DNA from: Betaproteobacteria bacterium
GTDB taxonomy: Bacteria > Pseudomonadota > Gammaproteobacteria > Burkholderiales > SG8-39
Direction: 5' to 3'
NCBI GenBank assembly: GCA_011391295.1
Contig: JAABQT010000001.1
Location: 1-23,917, forward strand
Length of the DNA: 23,917 nt
In this document: positions 1-8,213 of the stretch, piece after piece
Layout: each line of letters starts with the position of its first letter
Numbering within the stretch: the first letter of the stretch is position 1
Notes under the pieces: generated by a model
What the model was told of the DNA's origin: nothing
The model's input: the letters and a program-made list of their open reading frames with translations, nothing else
The model's database searches: none
Program-made: the position numbers and the translations under genes

Positions 1-227
1 TGCGCGTGGTGATGCCGGATGTCACCGGCAGCCTCGCCAAGGTGACGGCGCTGATCGGAGAGGCGGGCGGCAACATCGTCGAAGTGCAGCACCAGCGCGT
101 ATTCGGCACTGCCTCGGTGAAGACGCCCGAAGTGGAGTTCGTCCTCGAGACGCGCGATCGGGAGCACACGGGCGCGATCGTCGCGCACCTGGGCGCGCAC
201 GGCGCCACGGCGAAACTCGACGACTAG
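1..227 (+). CDS. Threonine dehydratase (threonine ammonia-lyase), C-terminal ACT domain, 5'-truncated by window edge
   Basis: Only the last ~75 residues are visible; the first complete codon starts at base 3 and the gene stops with TAG at 225-227. The fragment reads as an ACT domain: PDVTGSLAKVTALIGEAGGNIVEV is the usual first strand-helix of the regulatory domain, followed by EVEFVLETRD and a second helix. This arrangement is typical of the ~400-residue PLP-dependent threonine ammonia-lyases that deaminate threonine to 2-oxobutanoate and carry one C-terminal ACT domain. The PLP domain lies outside the window, so another ACT-containing enzyme cannot be excluded. The stop codon overlaps, in the palindrome CTAG, the stop codon of the convergent VOC gene. 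Confidence 0.75.
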   Translation, partial: RVVMPDVTGSLAKVTALIGEAGGNIVEVQHQRVFGTASVKTPEVEFVLETRDREHTGAIVAHLGAHGATAKLDD

Positions 228-613
228 GGCACCAGTTCCGAGATTTCGACCAGGTTGAGGTCGGGGTCGCGCACGTACACCGAGCGGATCTTCGAGGTGG
301 CGCCGGTCTTCATCACCGGCCCTTCGAGGATCGGGATGTTCGCGGCCTTGAGTTTCGCGATCACCTGATCGAGCGGCACCGAGGCGATGAAGCACAGGTC
401 CAGCGACCCCGGCACCGCGACGTGGGCGCGCGGCGTGAATTCCTTGCCCCACTCGTGCAGGTTGATCTTCTGGCTGCCGAATTTCAGCGCCTGGCGCTGC
501 TCGGTGGGCGTGCGGAAACTCTCCAGCTTCATGCCCAGCACTTGCGCGTAGAAGCGGATGCAGGTTTGCAGGTCGCGCGTGGTCAGCACGATGTGATCCA
601 CGCGATCGATCAT
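224..613 (-). CDS. VOC (glyoxalase/bleomycin resistance/dioxygenase) family protein
   Basis: A 129-residue single-module vicinal oxygen chelate protein. It opens with MIDRVDHIVLTTRDLQTCIRFY, the classic first beta-strand and helix with a metal-ligand histidine at residue 7. It ends with VYVRDPDLNLVEISE, where the glutamate of LVEI (about E123) is the usual last metal ligand. Family members bind a divalent metal and act as isomerases, ring-cleavage dioxygenases or thiol-transfer enzymes; the substrate here is unknown. The ATG was chosen because it overlaps the TGA of the upstream MaoC gene by one base (TGATG), indicating translational coupling. It is the last gene of the long - strand run. Confidence 0.85.
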   Translation of the reverse strand: MIDRVDHIVLTTRDLQTCIRFYAQVLGMKLESFRTPTEQRQALKFGSQKINLHEWGKEFTPRAHVAVPGSLDLCFIASVPLDQVIAKLKAANIPILEGPVMKTGATSKIRSVYVRDPDLNLVEISELVP

Positions 614-1068
614 CACTTCCTCTTCAGCATGCGCAGCGGGTTGTACTCGAGCACGGTCTCGCCGCGCTGGTTCACCACCTTGTTGAGCGAGCGCACCAGG
701 CCGCGGTCGCCCTTGGAGGTGAGCCGGCACTCGGTCACCTCCACTTCCACGTGGATCGTGTCGCCCACCACCGTCGGCCCCTTCACGTCCAGGTTGGCGT
801 TGAGGAAGGCAAGCCCGGTGTCCTGCATCGAAGGCAGGAGCAGGCCTTCCGCAAAGGAATACACCAGGGCCCCGGGGACCGCCCGGCCCTTGATGGCGCG
901 GCTGGCATCGTCGCCGACCGCGAACAGCTCTTCGGTGAGCCAGGTCAGATTGACGAAATTGGCCAGGTCCGCTTCGGCGATGGTGCGGCGGTGCGTGCGA
1001 AAGCGGAACCCGGCCTTCAAGTCCTCGTAGCAAAAGCCGCGCCCGATCGGATGGACGTTGTCGCTCAT
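613..1068 (-). CDS. MaoC-like hot-dog-fold protein (possible acyl-CoA hydratase relative)
   Basis: A 151-residue protein with a MaoC/hot-dog layout: YEDLKAGFRFRTHRRTIAEADLANF at the N-terminus, the hydrophobic central helix PGALVYSFAEGLLL, and the strands GPTVVGDTIHVEVEVTECR and GETVLEYNPLRML. MaoC hydratases add water to enoyl-CoA using an Asp-His pair in a D-x-N-P-x-H motif. Here the equivalent stretch is NLTWLTEE (residues 40-47), so Asp appears replaced by Asn40 and His by Thr45. It may hydrate CoA esters by another arrangement or may not be a hydratase. The gene lies 7 nt after the DUF1304 gene and overlaps the VOC gene by one base. Confidence 0.8.
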   Translation of the reverse strand: MSDNVHPIGRGFCYEDLKAGFRFRTHRRTIAEADLANFVNLTWLTEELFAVGDDASRAIKGRAVPGALVYSFAEGLLLPSMQDTGLAFLNANLDVKGPTVVGDTIHVEVEVTECRLTSKGDRGLVRSLNKVVNQRGETVLEYNPLRMLKRK

Positions 1069-1075
1069 GCCGCGC

Positions 1076-1435
1076 TCACGACGCCAGCACCAGCCCCAGC
1101 GCGGCGGCCGCCGGCGCCGCCTGCACCCAGAGGATGCGCGGACTCACGCTGTAGGCGCCGTACACGCCGGCGACGATGACGCAGCCGAGGAAGAACAGCT
1201 CGATGTGCCGGCCGGCCGCGCCGAGCACCAGTCCCCAGATCAATCCGGCGGCGAGAAAGCCGTTGTAGAGCCCCTGGTTGGCGGCGAGCACGCGCGTGAT
1301 CTCGGCCTTCTCGGGCGAGTTGCGGAAGGTTTTCAGGCCCAGCGGCCGCGTCCACAGGAACATCTCCAGCACCAGGAAGTAAAGGTGCAACAGCGCCACC
1401 AGGCCCACGACGACCGACGCCAGGACGCCGAGCAC
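1076..1435 (-). CDS. DUF1304-family integral membrane protein
   Basis: A 119-residue hydrophobic protein with about four predicted membrane segments: VLASVVVGLVALLHLYFLVLEMFLW, NGFLAAGLIWGLVLGAAG, LFFLGCVIVAGVYGAY and QAAPAAAALGLVLAS. The hallmark stretch LEMFLWTRPLGLKTF followed by AANQGLYNGFLAAGL matches the DUF1304 family, which has no known function. The frame is open further upstream, but that part overlaps the coiled-coil gene, so I chose the GTG at 1433-1435, five bases after that gene's TAG. The resulting length (~120 residues) is normal for the family. Same direction and tight spacing suggest co-transcription. Confidence 0.8.
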   Translation of the reverse strand: MLGVLASVVVGLVALLHLYFLVLEMFLWTRPLGLKTFRNSPEKAEITRVLAANQGLYNGFLAAGLIWGLVLGAAGRHIELFFLGCVIVAGVYGAYSVSPRILWVQAAPAAAALGLVLAS

Positions 1436-1440
1436 GCCGC

Positions 1441-1731
1441 CTACTTCTTCTCGAAGTGCGATTTCGCCTGGTTGAAGGCGTCGTGCATGCTGTTCCAGGC
1501 CTGGTCGGCGCCACGCATCATGTCCTGCCAGGCGTCGGCGGAGGCGTTCTGCACCAGTTTGAGCTGGTACATCGCCTCGTCGCGGCGGCTGTGCAGCGTC
1601 TTGAGCTGGCTCTCGTATTCCTTCTTCATCGTCGCCTGCGCCGCGTCCGCCTTCGCTTGCCATTTAGCGGCCTCGGCGTTCCACTGGTCGAGTTGGGTCT
1701 TCAGTTTCTTGACGTACTCATCGCGGTTCAT
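1441..1731 (-). CDS. Small charged coiled-coil protein of unknown function
   Basis: A 96-residue hydrophilic protein rich in Lys, Glu, Gln and Ala. Almost the whole length (YVKKLKTQLDQWNAEAAKWQ, then MKKEYESQLKTLHSRRDEAMYQL) follows heptad-like helical spacing, so it should form a long amphipathic helix or coiled coil. No signal peptide or membrane segment is seen. A strong Shine-Dalgarno sequence (AGGAGG, complement of 1736-1741) sits 4 nt before the ATG. This makes the start secure and suggests high expression relative to neighbours that lack one. Small proteins of this type recur in Proteobacteria, but I cannot assign a function. Confidence 0.75.
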   Translation of the reverse strand: MNRDEYVKKLKTQLDQWNAEAAKWQAKADAAQATMKKEYESQLKTLHSRRDEAMYQLKLVQNASADAWQDMMRGADQAWNSMHDAFNQAKSHFEKK

Positions 1732-1778
1732 GGTTCCTCCTGCTTGGATGCAAAGGCCATTCTAACGCTCGGCCTGAC

Positions 1779-2834
1779 TCAGGCGAGGTCTTCCCGGGTC
1801 ACGCCTTCGCATTCCAGAACCAGGTCGGCGCCGTAGACCCTGGCTGGCGTCTGGAAACCGGGCGAGAATTTCCCTGCCAGTGCCTTGCGCACCACCGCGA
1901 GCGCCGCGCGCGTCGTCCACACCAGCCCCGCTTCCGGGCCGTGCAGCCGTGCCGCCGCCTTGCGGCCCGATGCGTCCGCGACCTCGCCCCAGACGTGGGT
2001 CATCGTCTTTGCGCGCGCCTCTGCGCTGGGTCCGGGCCTGACACCGCGCATCAGCAGTTTGCGCATCGGCGCCAGGCTGAACAGCGGCCGCAGTTTCTCC
2101 AGCAGCAAGCGCTGCCTGCGCACTGCCGCCGGCAGCACCACATACACCTCGATGTTCGAAATGCCCGTGGTGTGGAACGCGGTGAACACGTCGCCCCAGG
2201 TGAGGCGCACCGCCTGCACCGGCCCCTGGCCGAAATCCACGCGGCGCGCCTGCTCGCCGCGCTCGGGGACCACCAGCCTGCCGTCGCGGCGCACGCGCTC
2301 GCCGAACGGGATCAGCTCGATCATCGTGCGCTGCGTGCCCGGCGGCAGGCCGGCGCGGCCGACGCTGTGGAACGCGAGCGTGAGGTGCGTGGCGGACGGC
2401 AACCGCTGTTTCAAGTGCAGCGCAAGGCAATCGGTCGGCACCACATCGAAACCGACCGCCGGCAGCAGCATCACCTTGCGCGCCTTTGCTTCGACATCCC
2501 GCGCGGCAAGCGCTTCGAATACCGGAATCTCGCCGGTGATGTCCAGGTAATGGGCGCCCGCGCGCAGGCAGGCGTCCACCATCGGCTTGGAGGTGTATTT
2601 GTAGGGGCCGGCCAGGTGCAGCACCAGCTGCACGTCGCGCAGCGCCCGGTCCGCATCGGCCGCGTCCGCCAGGCTGAACGCGCGCGCCTCGAGGCCGAGC
2701 CCCGCGGCGAGCGGGCCGATCTTCGCCGCATCGCGCCCGGCGAGGATCGGCTTGAGTCCCTGCGCGACGGCGAGGCGCGCAGCTGCTTCACCCACGTAAC
2801 CGTTGGCGCCGTAAATGAGGAAGCTCGCGGCCAT
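1779..2834 (-). CDS. Saccharopine dehydrogenase-like NAD(P)-binding reductase
   Basis: A 351-residue protein with an N-terminal Rossmann fold: FLIYGANGYVGEAAARLA gives the GxxGxxG dinucleotide-binding loop at residues 9-15. LAGRD follows at the second strand, and LVLHLAGPYKYTSKPMVDAC is characteristic of the saccharopine dehydrogenase NADP-binding family, which includes trans-acting enoyl reductases. The remaining ~200 residues form the variable catalytic half. In this subfamily the usual role is reduction of an acyl or lipid-like intermediate rather than lysine metabolism. The substrate is unknown. The gene starts 6 nt after the acyl-CoA dehydrogenase stop, so the two are probably co-expressed; the 47-nt gap on its other side is one of the largest in the run. 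Confidence 0.82.
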   Translation of the reverse strand: MAASFLIYGANGYVGEAAARLAVAQGLKPILAGRDAAKIGPLAAGLGLEARAFSLADAADADRALRDVQLVLHLAGPYKYTSKPMVDACLRAGAHYLDITGEIPVFEALAARDVEAKARKVMLLPAVGFDVVPTDCLALHLKQRLPSATHLTLAFHSVGRAGLPPGTQRTMIELIPFGERVRRDGRLVVPERGEQARRVDFGQGPVQAVRLTWGDVFTAFHTTGISNIEVYVVLPAAVRRQRLLLEKLRPLFSLAPMRKLLMRGVRPGPSAEARAKTMTHVWGEVADASGRKAAARLHGPEAGLVWTTRAALAVVRKALAGKFSPGFQTPARVYGADLVLECEGVTREDLA

Positions 2835-2840
2835 GTTCGC

Positions 2841-3980
2841 TCAGTACGACTTCGGCAGGCCGAGCACGCGCTCGGCGATGAAGCACAGGATCATCTGCGG
2901 GCTCACCGGCGCGATGCGCCCGACGAGCGACTCCCTGAGATAGCGTTCCACGTGGTACTCCTTGGCGTAGCCGTAGCCGCCGTGCGTCATCACCGCCTGC
3001 TGGCAGGCGTCGAAGCACGCTTCCGCGGCGAGGTATTTCGAGGCATTGGCTTCGGCGCCGCTCGCCTTGCCCTGGTCGTAGAGCCAGGCCGCCTTGAACA
3101 CCATCAGGTTCGCCGCCTCCAGCGCCATCCAGTTCGCCGCCAGCGGGTGCTGGATGCCCTGGTTCTTGCCGATCGGCCGGTCGAACACGATGCGCTCGTT
3201 CGCGTACTTCGCAGCGCGCGCCACCGCGCAGCGCCCCAGGCCCACGCACTCCGCGCCGATCAGGATGCGCTCCGGGTTCATGCCGTGCAGGATGTATTCG
3301 AACCCTTTGCCTTCCTCGCCGATGCGATCTTCCTCGGGCACCGGCAATCCGTCGAAGAACACCTGGTTGGAGTCCACGGCCTTGCGGCCCATTTTCTCGA
3401 TCTCGCGCACCTCGACGTATTTCCTGTCGAAGTCCGTATAGAAAAGCGTAAGGCCAGCGTCGGCCTGCGTCAGCACGAGGATTTTCTCGGCGACCTGCGC
3501 CGTCGAGATCCACACCTTCTGCCCCGAAATGACGTAGCGCTTGCCGTCCCGCTTTGCCATGGTCTTGATCTTGCGCGTGTTGAGCCCCGCGTTGGGCTCG
3601 GTGACCGCGAAGCAGGCGCGCTCCTTGCCGGCGATGAGGCCGGGGAGCATGCGTTTCTTCTGCTCGTCGGTGCCGAACTTGACCACCGGGTTGAGGCCGA
3701 AGATGTTCATGTGCACGGCGGACGCGCCGGAGAACCCGGCGCCCGATTCGGCGATCGCCTGCATCATGATCGCCGCCTCCGTGATGCCCAGGCCCGAGCC
3801 GCCGCAGGCCTCCGGCATGGCGATGCCGAGCCAGCCGTCCTTGGCGAGCGCCTGGTGCAGCTCCGAGGGAAAGCCGCCCTCCTTGTCGCGCTTCATCCAG
3901 TACTCGTCCGGAAAGCGCGTGCAGATTTTCGCGATCGCCTCGCGGATCGCTTCCTGCTCCTCCGAGAAGGCGAAGTCCAC
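2841..3980 (-). CDS. Acyl-CoA dehydrogenase family flavoenzyme
   Basis: A 379-residue protein of normal family length with all three regions: an N-terminal helical domain (MDFAFSEEQEAIREAI), the FAD/substrate beta domain with CFAVTEPNAGLNTRKIKT and the strand YVISGQKVWIS, and the C-terminal helical bundle with RIVFDRPIGKNQGIQHPLA and HGGYGYAKEYHVERYLRE. These enzymes oxidise acyl-CoA to enoyl-CoA and pass electrons to ETF. The C-terminal position that usually carries the catalytic Glu (IYEGT) reads IAPVS at 356-360. A glutamate at 237 (NPERILIG, helix G) could serve as base, as in isovaleryl-CoA and long-chain dehydrogenases. The gene ends 6 nt before the saccharopine-dehydrogenase-like gene and begins 1 nt after the cupin stop. 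Confidence 0.9.
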   Translation of the reverse strand: MDFAFSEEQEAIREAIAKICTRFPDEYWMKRDKEGGFPSELHQALAKDGWLGIAMPEACGGSGLGITEAAIMMQAIAESGAGFSGASAVHMNIFGLNPVVKFGTDEQKKRMLPGLIAGKERACFAVTEPNAGLNTRKIKTMAKRDGKRYVISGQKVWISTAQVAEKILVLTQADAGLTLFYTDFDRKYVEVREIEKMGRKAVDSNQVFFDGLPVPEEDRIGEEGKGFEYILHGMNPERILIGAECVGLGRCAVARAAKYANERIVFDRPIGKNQGIQHPLAANWMALEAANLMVFKAAWLYDQGKASGAEANASKYLAAEACFDACQQAVMTHGGYGYAKEYHVERYLRESLVGRIAPVSPQMILCFIAERVLGLPKSY

Positions 3981-3981
3981 G

Positions 3982-4359
3982 CTAGCTCCTGCGCCGGGCC
4001 GGGTGTTCCTCGTACGGCGGCGCGTAGACCACCATCACCTTCGCGCGCGCGCTCGTCGCAGTGAACACGTGCGGCACGTCGGCAGGAAAGAAACAGGCCT
4101 CGCCCGGCGCCAACTCGAACTGCTCGCCGCCGACCTCGACGCGCGCCGCGCCCTCCAGCAGGTAGCACACCTGCTCGATACCGGGATGCGCGTGCGGCAG
4201 CGCGCCCTGGCCGCGTTCGATCTCGCCGATCAGCATTTCCACCTGCTGCGCGCCCACGGTCTCCCGGCCGATGAGGCGGAAGTTCCTCGTCCCGGTGTGA
4301 TTTGCCGGCGAATACGGTGTGACGTCCGACTGGCGAACGTGGTACCTGGAGCCCGCCAT
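3982..4359 (-). CDS. Single-domain cupin protein
   Basis: A 125-residue small beta-barrel protein. Cupin motif 1 is visible as PHAHPGIEQVCYLLEG, with the HxH plus glutamate metal ligands; motif 2 is PGEACFFPADVPHVF, giving the third histidine. Such proteins bind Fe, Mn, Ni or Zn and act as dioxygenases, isomerases or ligand sensors; no helix-turn-helix domain is attached, so it is not an obvious regulator. The start ATG overlaps the stop of the preceding SDR by one base, and the stop lies 1 nt before the acyl-CoA dehydrogenase start. It therefore probably acts in the same pathway. Substrate unknown. Confidence 0.85.
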   Translation of the reverse strand: MAGSRYHVRQSDVTPYSPANHTGTRNFRLIGRETVGAQQVEMLIGEIERGQGALPHAHPGIEQVCYLLEGAARVEVGGEQFELAPGEACFFPADVPHVFTATSARAKVMVVYAPPYEEHPARRRS

Positions 4360-5087
4360 CAGCGTCTCTCGATCCAGTTGTGCAGGGCGATGCCGCCGTC
4401 GACGGCGATCGTCGTGCCGGTGACGTAGGCGCCGAAGCGCTCGGAGAGCACGGCGAGCGCCATCGCCGCGATATCGGCCGGCGTGCCAAAGCGTCCCATC
4501 GGAATGGTGGCGAGCAATCCGGGATTCTTCGCAGCGTCGAAGCCGCCACCCGGAATCGCGCCCGGCGCGATGGCGTTGACCCGAATGCCGTCAGGACCGA
4601 GCGCGCGCGCGAACTCGCGCACCAGCATCGTCTGCCCGGCCTTCGCCGCGCTGTAATGCGGCAGGTTGCGCGGCGCGTAGGCATGCAGCGACGTGATATA
4701 CAGCATGCGCCCGCGGATTTTCTGCTCGCGCATGTGGCGGCCGAGCGCCTGGCCGAGCAGAAATCCGGCGTTCAGGTTGACTTCCTGCATCGCGCGCCAG
4801 GTCTCCTCGCTCACTTCGAGCGCGGTGTCCTCTTCCCTGCGTCGCGGGCTTGCGCTGTGCACGAAGATCGATACCCGGCCCAGTTTCGCGATCGCCTCGG
4901 CCGCCAGCCGCTTCGCCTCGCCCGGCCGCGACAAATCGACGTCCAGGTCCGAGCCCTTGAGGTCGGCGCGGAGCACGCGCACCCCCTCGCGTGCAAGCGC
5001 CTCGGCGATGCCGCGCCCGATGCCGTTCGCCGCGCCGGTGACGAGCGCGGTGTCGCCTTCAAACAATCGCTGCGCGGATTCGGCCAC
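4359..5087 (-). CDS. Short-chain dehydrogenase/reductase (SDR)
   Basis: A 242-residue classical SDR. The cofactor loop is TGAANGIGRG (residues 17-26), the catalytic serine is Ser133 (YITSLHA), and Tyr145-x3-Lys149 (YSAAK) completes the active site. The C-terminal GTTIAVDGG is the usual end of the Rossmann fold. The acidic Asp42 after strand 2 hints at NAD rather than NADP preference, though this is uncertain. The NNAG motif is replaced by HSAS (77-80), a divergence seen in some SDRs. It oxidises or reduces a hydroxyl/keto group of an unidentified substrate and sits between the RND pump gene (11 nt away) and the cupin gene (1-base overlap). Confidence 0.88.
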   Translation of the reverse strand: MAESAQRLFEGDTALVTGAANGIGRGIAEALAREGVRVLRADLKGSDLDVDLSRPGEAKRLAAEAIAKLGRVSIFVHSASPRRREEDTALEVSEETWRAMQEVNLNAGFLLGQALGRHMREQKIRGRMLYITSLHAYAPRNLPHYSAAKAGQTMLVREFARALGPDGIRVNAIAPGAIPGGGFDAAKNPGLLATIPMGRFGTPADIAAMALAVLSERFGAYVTGTTIAVDGGIALHNWIERR

Positions 5088-5098
5088 GGTGATCTCCT

Positions 5099-8000
5099 TT
5101 AATCCTTGTATGGCGCCGCAGGCGCGTGCGCACGCGGCATGCCGCCCGCGGGTGCGGGGGCATCGGCGTGCACCTCGCCTGCGAGCAGCGCGTAGGCGGT
5201 CGGGATGATGAACAGCGTGAAAAAGGTGCCGAGCAGCAATCCGCCGACAACCACCCAGCCGATGGTCTGGCGCGCCTCGGCCCCGGCGCCGGCGGCGAGC
5301 GCGAGCGGCAGGGCCCCGAGCACGGTGGCGCCGCTGGTCATCAGGATCGGCCTGAGGCGCAGCGTCGAGGACTCGATCACCGCCTCGATCCTGGCCATGC
5401 CGCGCCCGCGCAGCTGGTTGGCGAACTCGACGATCAGGATGCCGTTCTTGGTGATCAGGCCGATCAGCATCACCAGCCCGATCTGCGAGTAGACGTTGAG
5501 CGTAAAACCCTTCAGCGTGAGAGCGGCGAGCGCCCCGGTCATGGCGAGCGGCACGGTGAGCATGATCACCAGGGGCGAGCGAAAACTCTCGAACTGCGCC
5601 GCGAGCACGAGATAGATGAAGGCGAGCGCGAGCAGAAAGGTGACGTAGAGCGCCGCGCCCGATTCGCGGAACTCGCGCGACACGCCGTCGAGCTCGGTCC
5701 TCGCCGAGGGTGGCAGGGTCTCCTTCGCCGCGCCCTCCATGACTTCAAGCGCCTCGCCGAGCGAGTAGCCCGGCGCGACGTTGGCCGAGATGATCGCCGC
5801 CCGCAGCCGGTTGAAGTGGTTGAGCTCCTTCGCCGCCACGGTCTCGCGCACCTGCACGAGGTTGGAGATCTGCACCAGCCGCCCGTCCTTCGCGCGCACG
5901 TAGATCGAGGTGAGATCGGTCGGGGTGCTGCGGTCCTTCGCCTCGAGCTGCACGACGACGTCGTACTGCTTGCCTTCGCGCTTGAAGCGCGTCACCTGGC
6001 GCCCGCCGAGCAGCGTCTCCAGCGTGCGGCCGATGGTTTCGACGTCCACGCCGATCGCCGCGGCCTTCTCGCGGTCGATGTCCACGGCGAGCTGCGGCTT
6101 GTTCAGGCGCAGGTCGGTGTCCGGGTTGGCGATCGCCTTCGACTCGCGCGCTTTCGCCAGCAGCTTCTGCGTGATCTGGTCCAGCTCCTCGTAGGAGTTG
6201 GCCTGCACCACGAACTGCACCGGCGGGTTGCGGAAGCTCTGCCCGAGCGAGGGCGGGTTCACCGGAAAGGCGAGCACGCCCGGCAACCCGCCGAACATCC
6301 TCGGCGCGAGTTCGGCGGTGACCTGCTGGGTGGTGCGGCTGCGCTCGTTCCAGGGTTTGAGCTGGCTGAAGGTGATGCCGGTGTTGACCGGGTTGGGGCG
6401 CTCCAGGCCGGGAGCCACCACCACGAAGTACGACCGGATCTCGGGCACCTGCGCGTAGAGCTTCTCGATCTGGCGCGCGTAGCGGTCCGTGTACTCCAGC
6501 GATGAGCCCTCGGGGGCAATGATCAGGCCGATGAAAAAACCCCGGTCCTCGAGCGGCGAGAGCTCCTGCTTGAGCCCCTTGAACAGCACCCCCGCCGCCG
6601 CGGCCACGGCGATGAACACGAGCACCCCCAGCCAGCGCACGCGCAGGGTCACCGTGAGCGCGCGCCGGTAGCCCGCGGTCATGCCGTGGAAAAAGCGCTC
6701 CATCGACTGGTACAGGCGGCCGTGGGATTCCTTTTCCTTGAGGATCCGCGAGCACATCATCGGCGTGAGGGTGAGCGCGACGAAGCCCGAGACCACCACC
6801 GCGGCGGCCACCGTGAGCGCGAACTCGGTAAACAGCTTCCCGGTGTTGCCGGTCATGAAGGCGAGCGGCGCGAACACCGCGACCAGGGTGAGCGACATGG
6901 CGATCACCGCGAAAGCGATCTCGCGCGAGCCGTCGATCGAAGCCTGGCGCGGGCTCTTGCCCATCTCGATGTGGCGGTGGCAGTTCTCCAGCACCACGAT
7001 GGCGTCATCCACCACCAGGCCGATGGCGAGCACGATGCCCAGCAGCGTGAGCACGTTGATGGTGAAGCCCATGACGAACAGGAAGAACAGCGCGCCGATG
7101 AGCGACACCGGGATGGAGACAAAGGGGATCAGCGTCGAGCGCACCGAGCGCAGGAACACGAAGATCACCAGGATCACCAGCAGCACCGCCTCGGCGAGCA
7201 CCTCGTAGACCGACTCGATCGACTTCTCGATGAAGATCGAGGAGTCGAACGCGATGGCGAAGTCCATGCCCGGGGGCAGCGCCTCGCGCACGCGTGGAAT
7301 CTCGGCCTTGACCGCCTGCGCCACCGAGAGCGTGTTGGCAGTGGACTGTTTGACCACGCCCATGCCCACCGCGGGGTTGCCGTTCACGCGCACGATGCTG
7401 CGATCGTCCAGCGCACCGAGGCGCGCGCTGCCCACGTCCTTCAGACGCACCGGGTAGCCGCGCGCTTCGTTGAGGATCATCTCGTTGAATTGGCCCGCGG
7501 TACGCAGGTCGGATTCCGAGAGCACGGTGAACTCGCGCTCGGCCGACTCGATGCGCCCCGCCGGGATCTCCACGTTCTGCCGCCGCAGCGCGGCCTCCAC
7601 GTCCTGCGGCGTGAGGCTATAAGCGGCGAGCCGGTCGCGGTCGAGCCAGATGCGCATCGCGTACTTGCGCCCGCCGCCGATGATCACCGAGGCCACCCCG
7701 GGCAGGGTCTTCAGCCGGTCGGCCACGTAGCGATCGGCGTAGTCGGTGAGTTCCAGCGGCGAGTGCGACTCGGACGACAGGCGCAGCCAGATCACCGCCT
7801 GCGCGTCGGACTCGATCTTCGAGACCACCGACTCGTCGGCGGCGTCCGGCAGCAGCGCGCGCACCCGCGCCACGCGGTCGCGCACGTCGTTTGCCGCGCT
7901 GTCGACGTTGCGTTCGAGCACGAACTCGACCGTGATCTGCGACACCTCCTCGCGCGACACCGACTTGACGGTGCGCACGCCCTCGATGCCCGAGAGCGAG

Positions 8001-8206
8001 TCCTCGAGCGGCTGCGTCACCTGCGACTCGATCACCTGCGCGCTCGCGCCCTTGAACACGGTGCGCACCGAGACCACGGGCGTGTCGATCTTCGGGTACT
8101 CGCGCACCGTCAGGCGCTGGAACGAGATCACGCCGATGAGCACGATCATCAGGCTCATCACCGTGGCGAATACCGGCCGGCGGATGCACAGTTCGGGCAG
8201 CTGCAT
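5099..8206 (-). CDS. RND multidrug efflux permease, HAE1 family (inner-membrane pump)
   Basis: A 1035-residue protein, the full length of AcrB/MexB-type pumps. It starts MQLPELCIRRPVFATVMSLM, the typical first membrane helix, followed by REYPKIDTPVVSVRTVFKGAS and the first periplasmic porter region. Transmembrane helix 4 contains the proton-relay aspartates in GLVVDDAIVVLEN. The second half repeats the architecture and ends with MTSGATVLGALPLALAAGAGAEAR and a last membrane helix. It would export hydrophobic or amphipathic compounds using the proton gradient, together with the adaptor encoded just upstream. No outer-membrane factor is encoded in the window, so a shared TolC-like channel is inferred. 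A 22-bp palindrome lies just before the start. Confidence 0.95.
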   Translation of the reverse strand: MQLPELCIRRPVFATVMSLMIVLIGVISFQRLTVREYPKIDTPVVSVRTVFKGASAQVIESQVTQPLEDSLSGIEGVRTVKSVSREEVSQITVEFVLERNVDSAANDVRDRVARVRALLPDAADESVVSKIESDAQAVIWLRLSSESHSPLELTDYADRYVADRLKTLPGVASVIIGGGRKYAMRIWLDRDRLAAYSLTPQDVEAALRRQNVEIPAGRIESAEREFTVLSESDLRTAGQFNEMILNEARGYPVRLKDVGSARLGALDDRSIVRVNGNPAVGMGVVKQSTANTLSVAQAVKAEIPRVREALPPGMDFAIAFDSSIFIEKSIESVYEVLAEAVLLVILVIFVFLRSVRSTLIPFVSIPVSLIGALFFLFVMGFTINVLTLLGIVLAIGLVVDDAIVVLENCHRHIEMGKSPRQASIDGSREIAFAVIAMSLTLVAVFAPLAFMTGNTGKLFTEFALTVAAAVVVSGFVALTLTPMMCSRILKEKESHGRLYQSMERFFHGMTAGYRRALTVTLRVRWLGVLVFIAVAAAAGVLFKGLKQELSPLEDRGFFIGLIIAPEGSSLEYTDRYARQIEKLYAQVPEIRSYFVVVAPGLERPNPVNTGITFSQLKPWNERSRTTQQVTAELAPRMFGGLPGVLAFPVNPPSLGQSFRNPPVQFVVQANSYEELDQITQKLLAKARESKAIANPDTDLRLNKPQLAVDIDREKAAAIGVDVETIGRTLETLLGGRQVTRFKREGKQYDVVVQLEAKDRSTPTDLTSIYVRAKDGRLVQISNLVQVRETVAAKELNHFNRLRAAIISANVAPGYSLGEALEVMEGAAKETLPPSARTELDGVSREFRESGAALYVTFLLALAFIYLVLAAQFESFRSPLVIMLTVPLAMTGALAALTLKGFTLNVYSQIGLVMLIGLITKNGILIVEFANQLRGRGMARIEAVIESSTLRLRPILMTSGATVLGALPLALAAGAGAEARQTIGWVVVGGLLLGTFFTLFIIPTAYALLAGEVHADAPAPAGGMPRAHAPAAPYKD

Positions 8207-8213
8207 CGGTCGC

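Noticed and set aside
1941..4064. A 707-codon + strand open frame opposite the reductase and acyl-CoA dehydrogenase genes
   Set aside because: His/Arg/Ala-rich composition with no recognisable motifs; it is the antisense shadow of two well-supported genes in GC-rich DNA.
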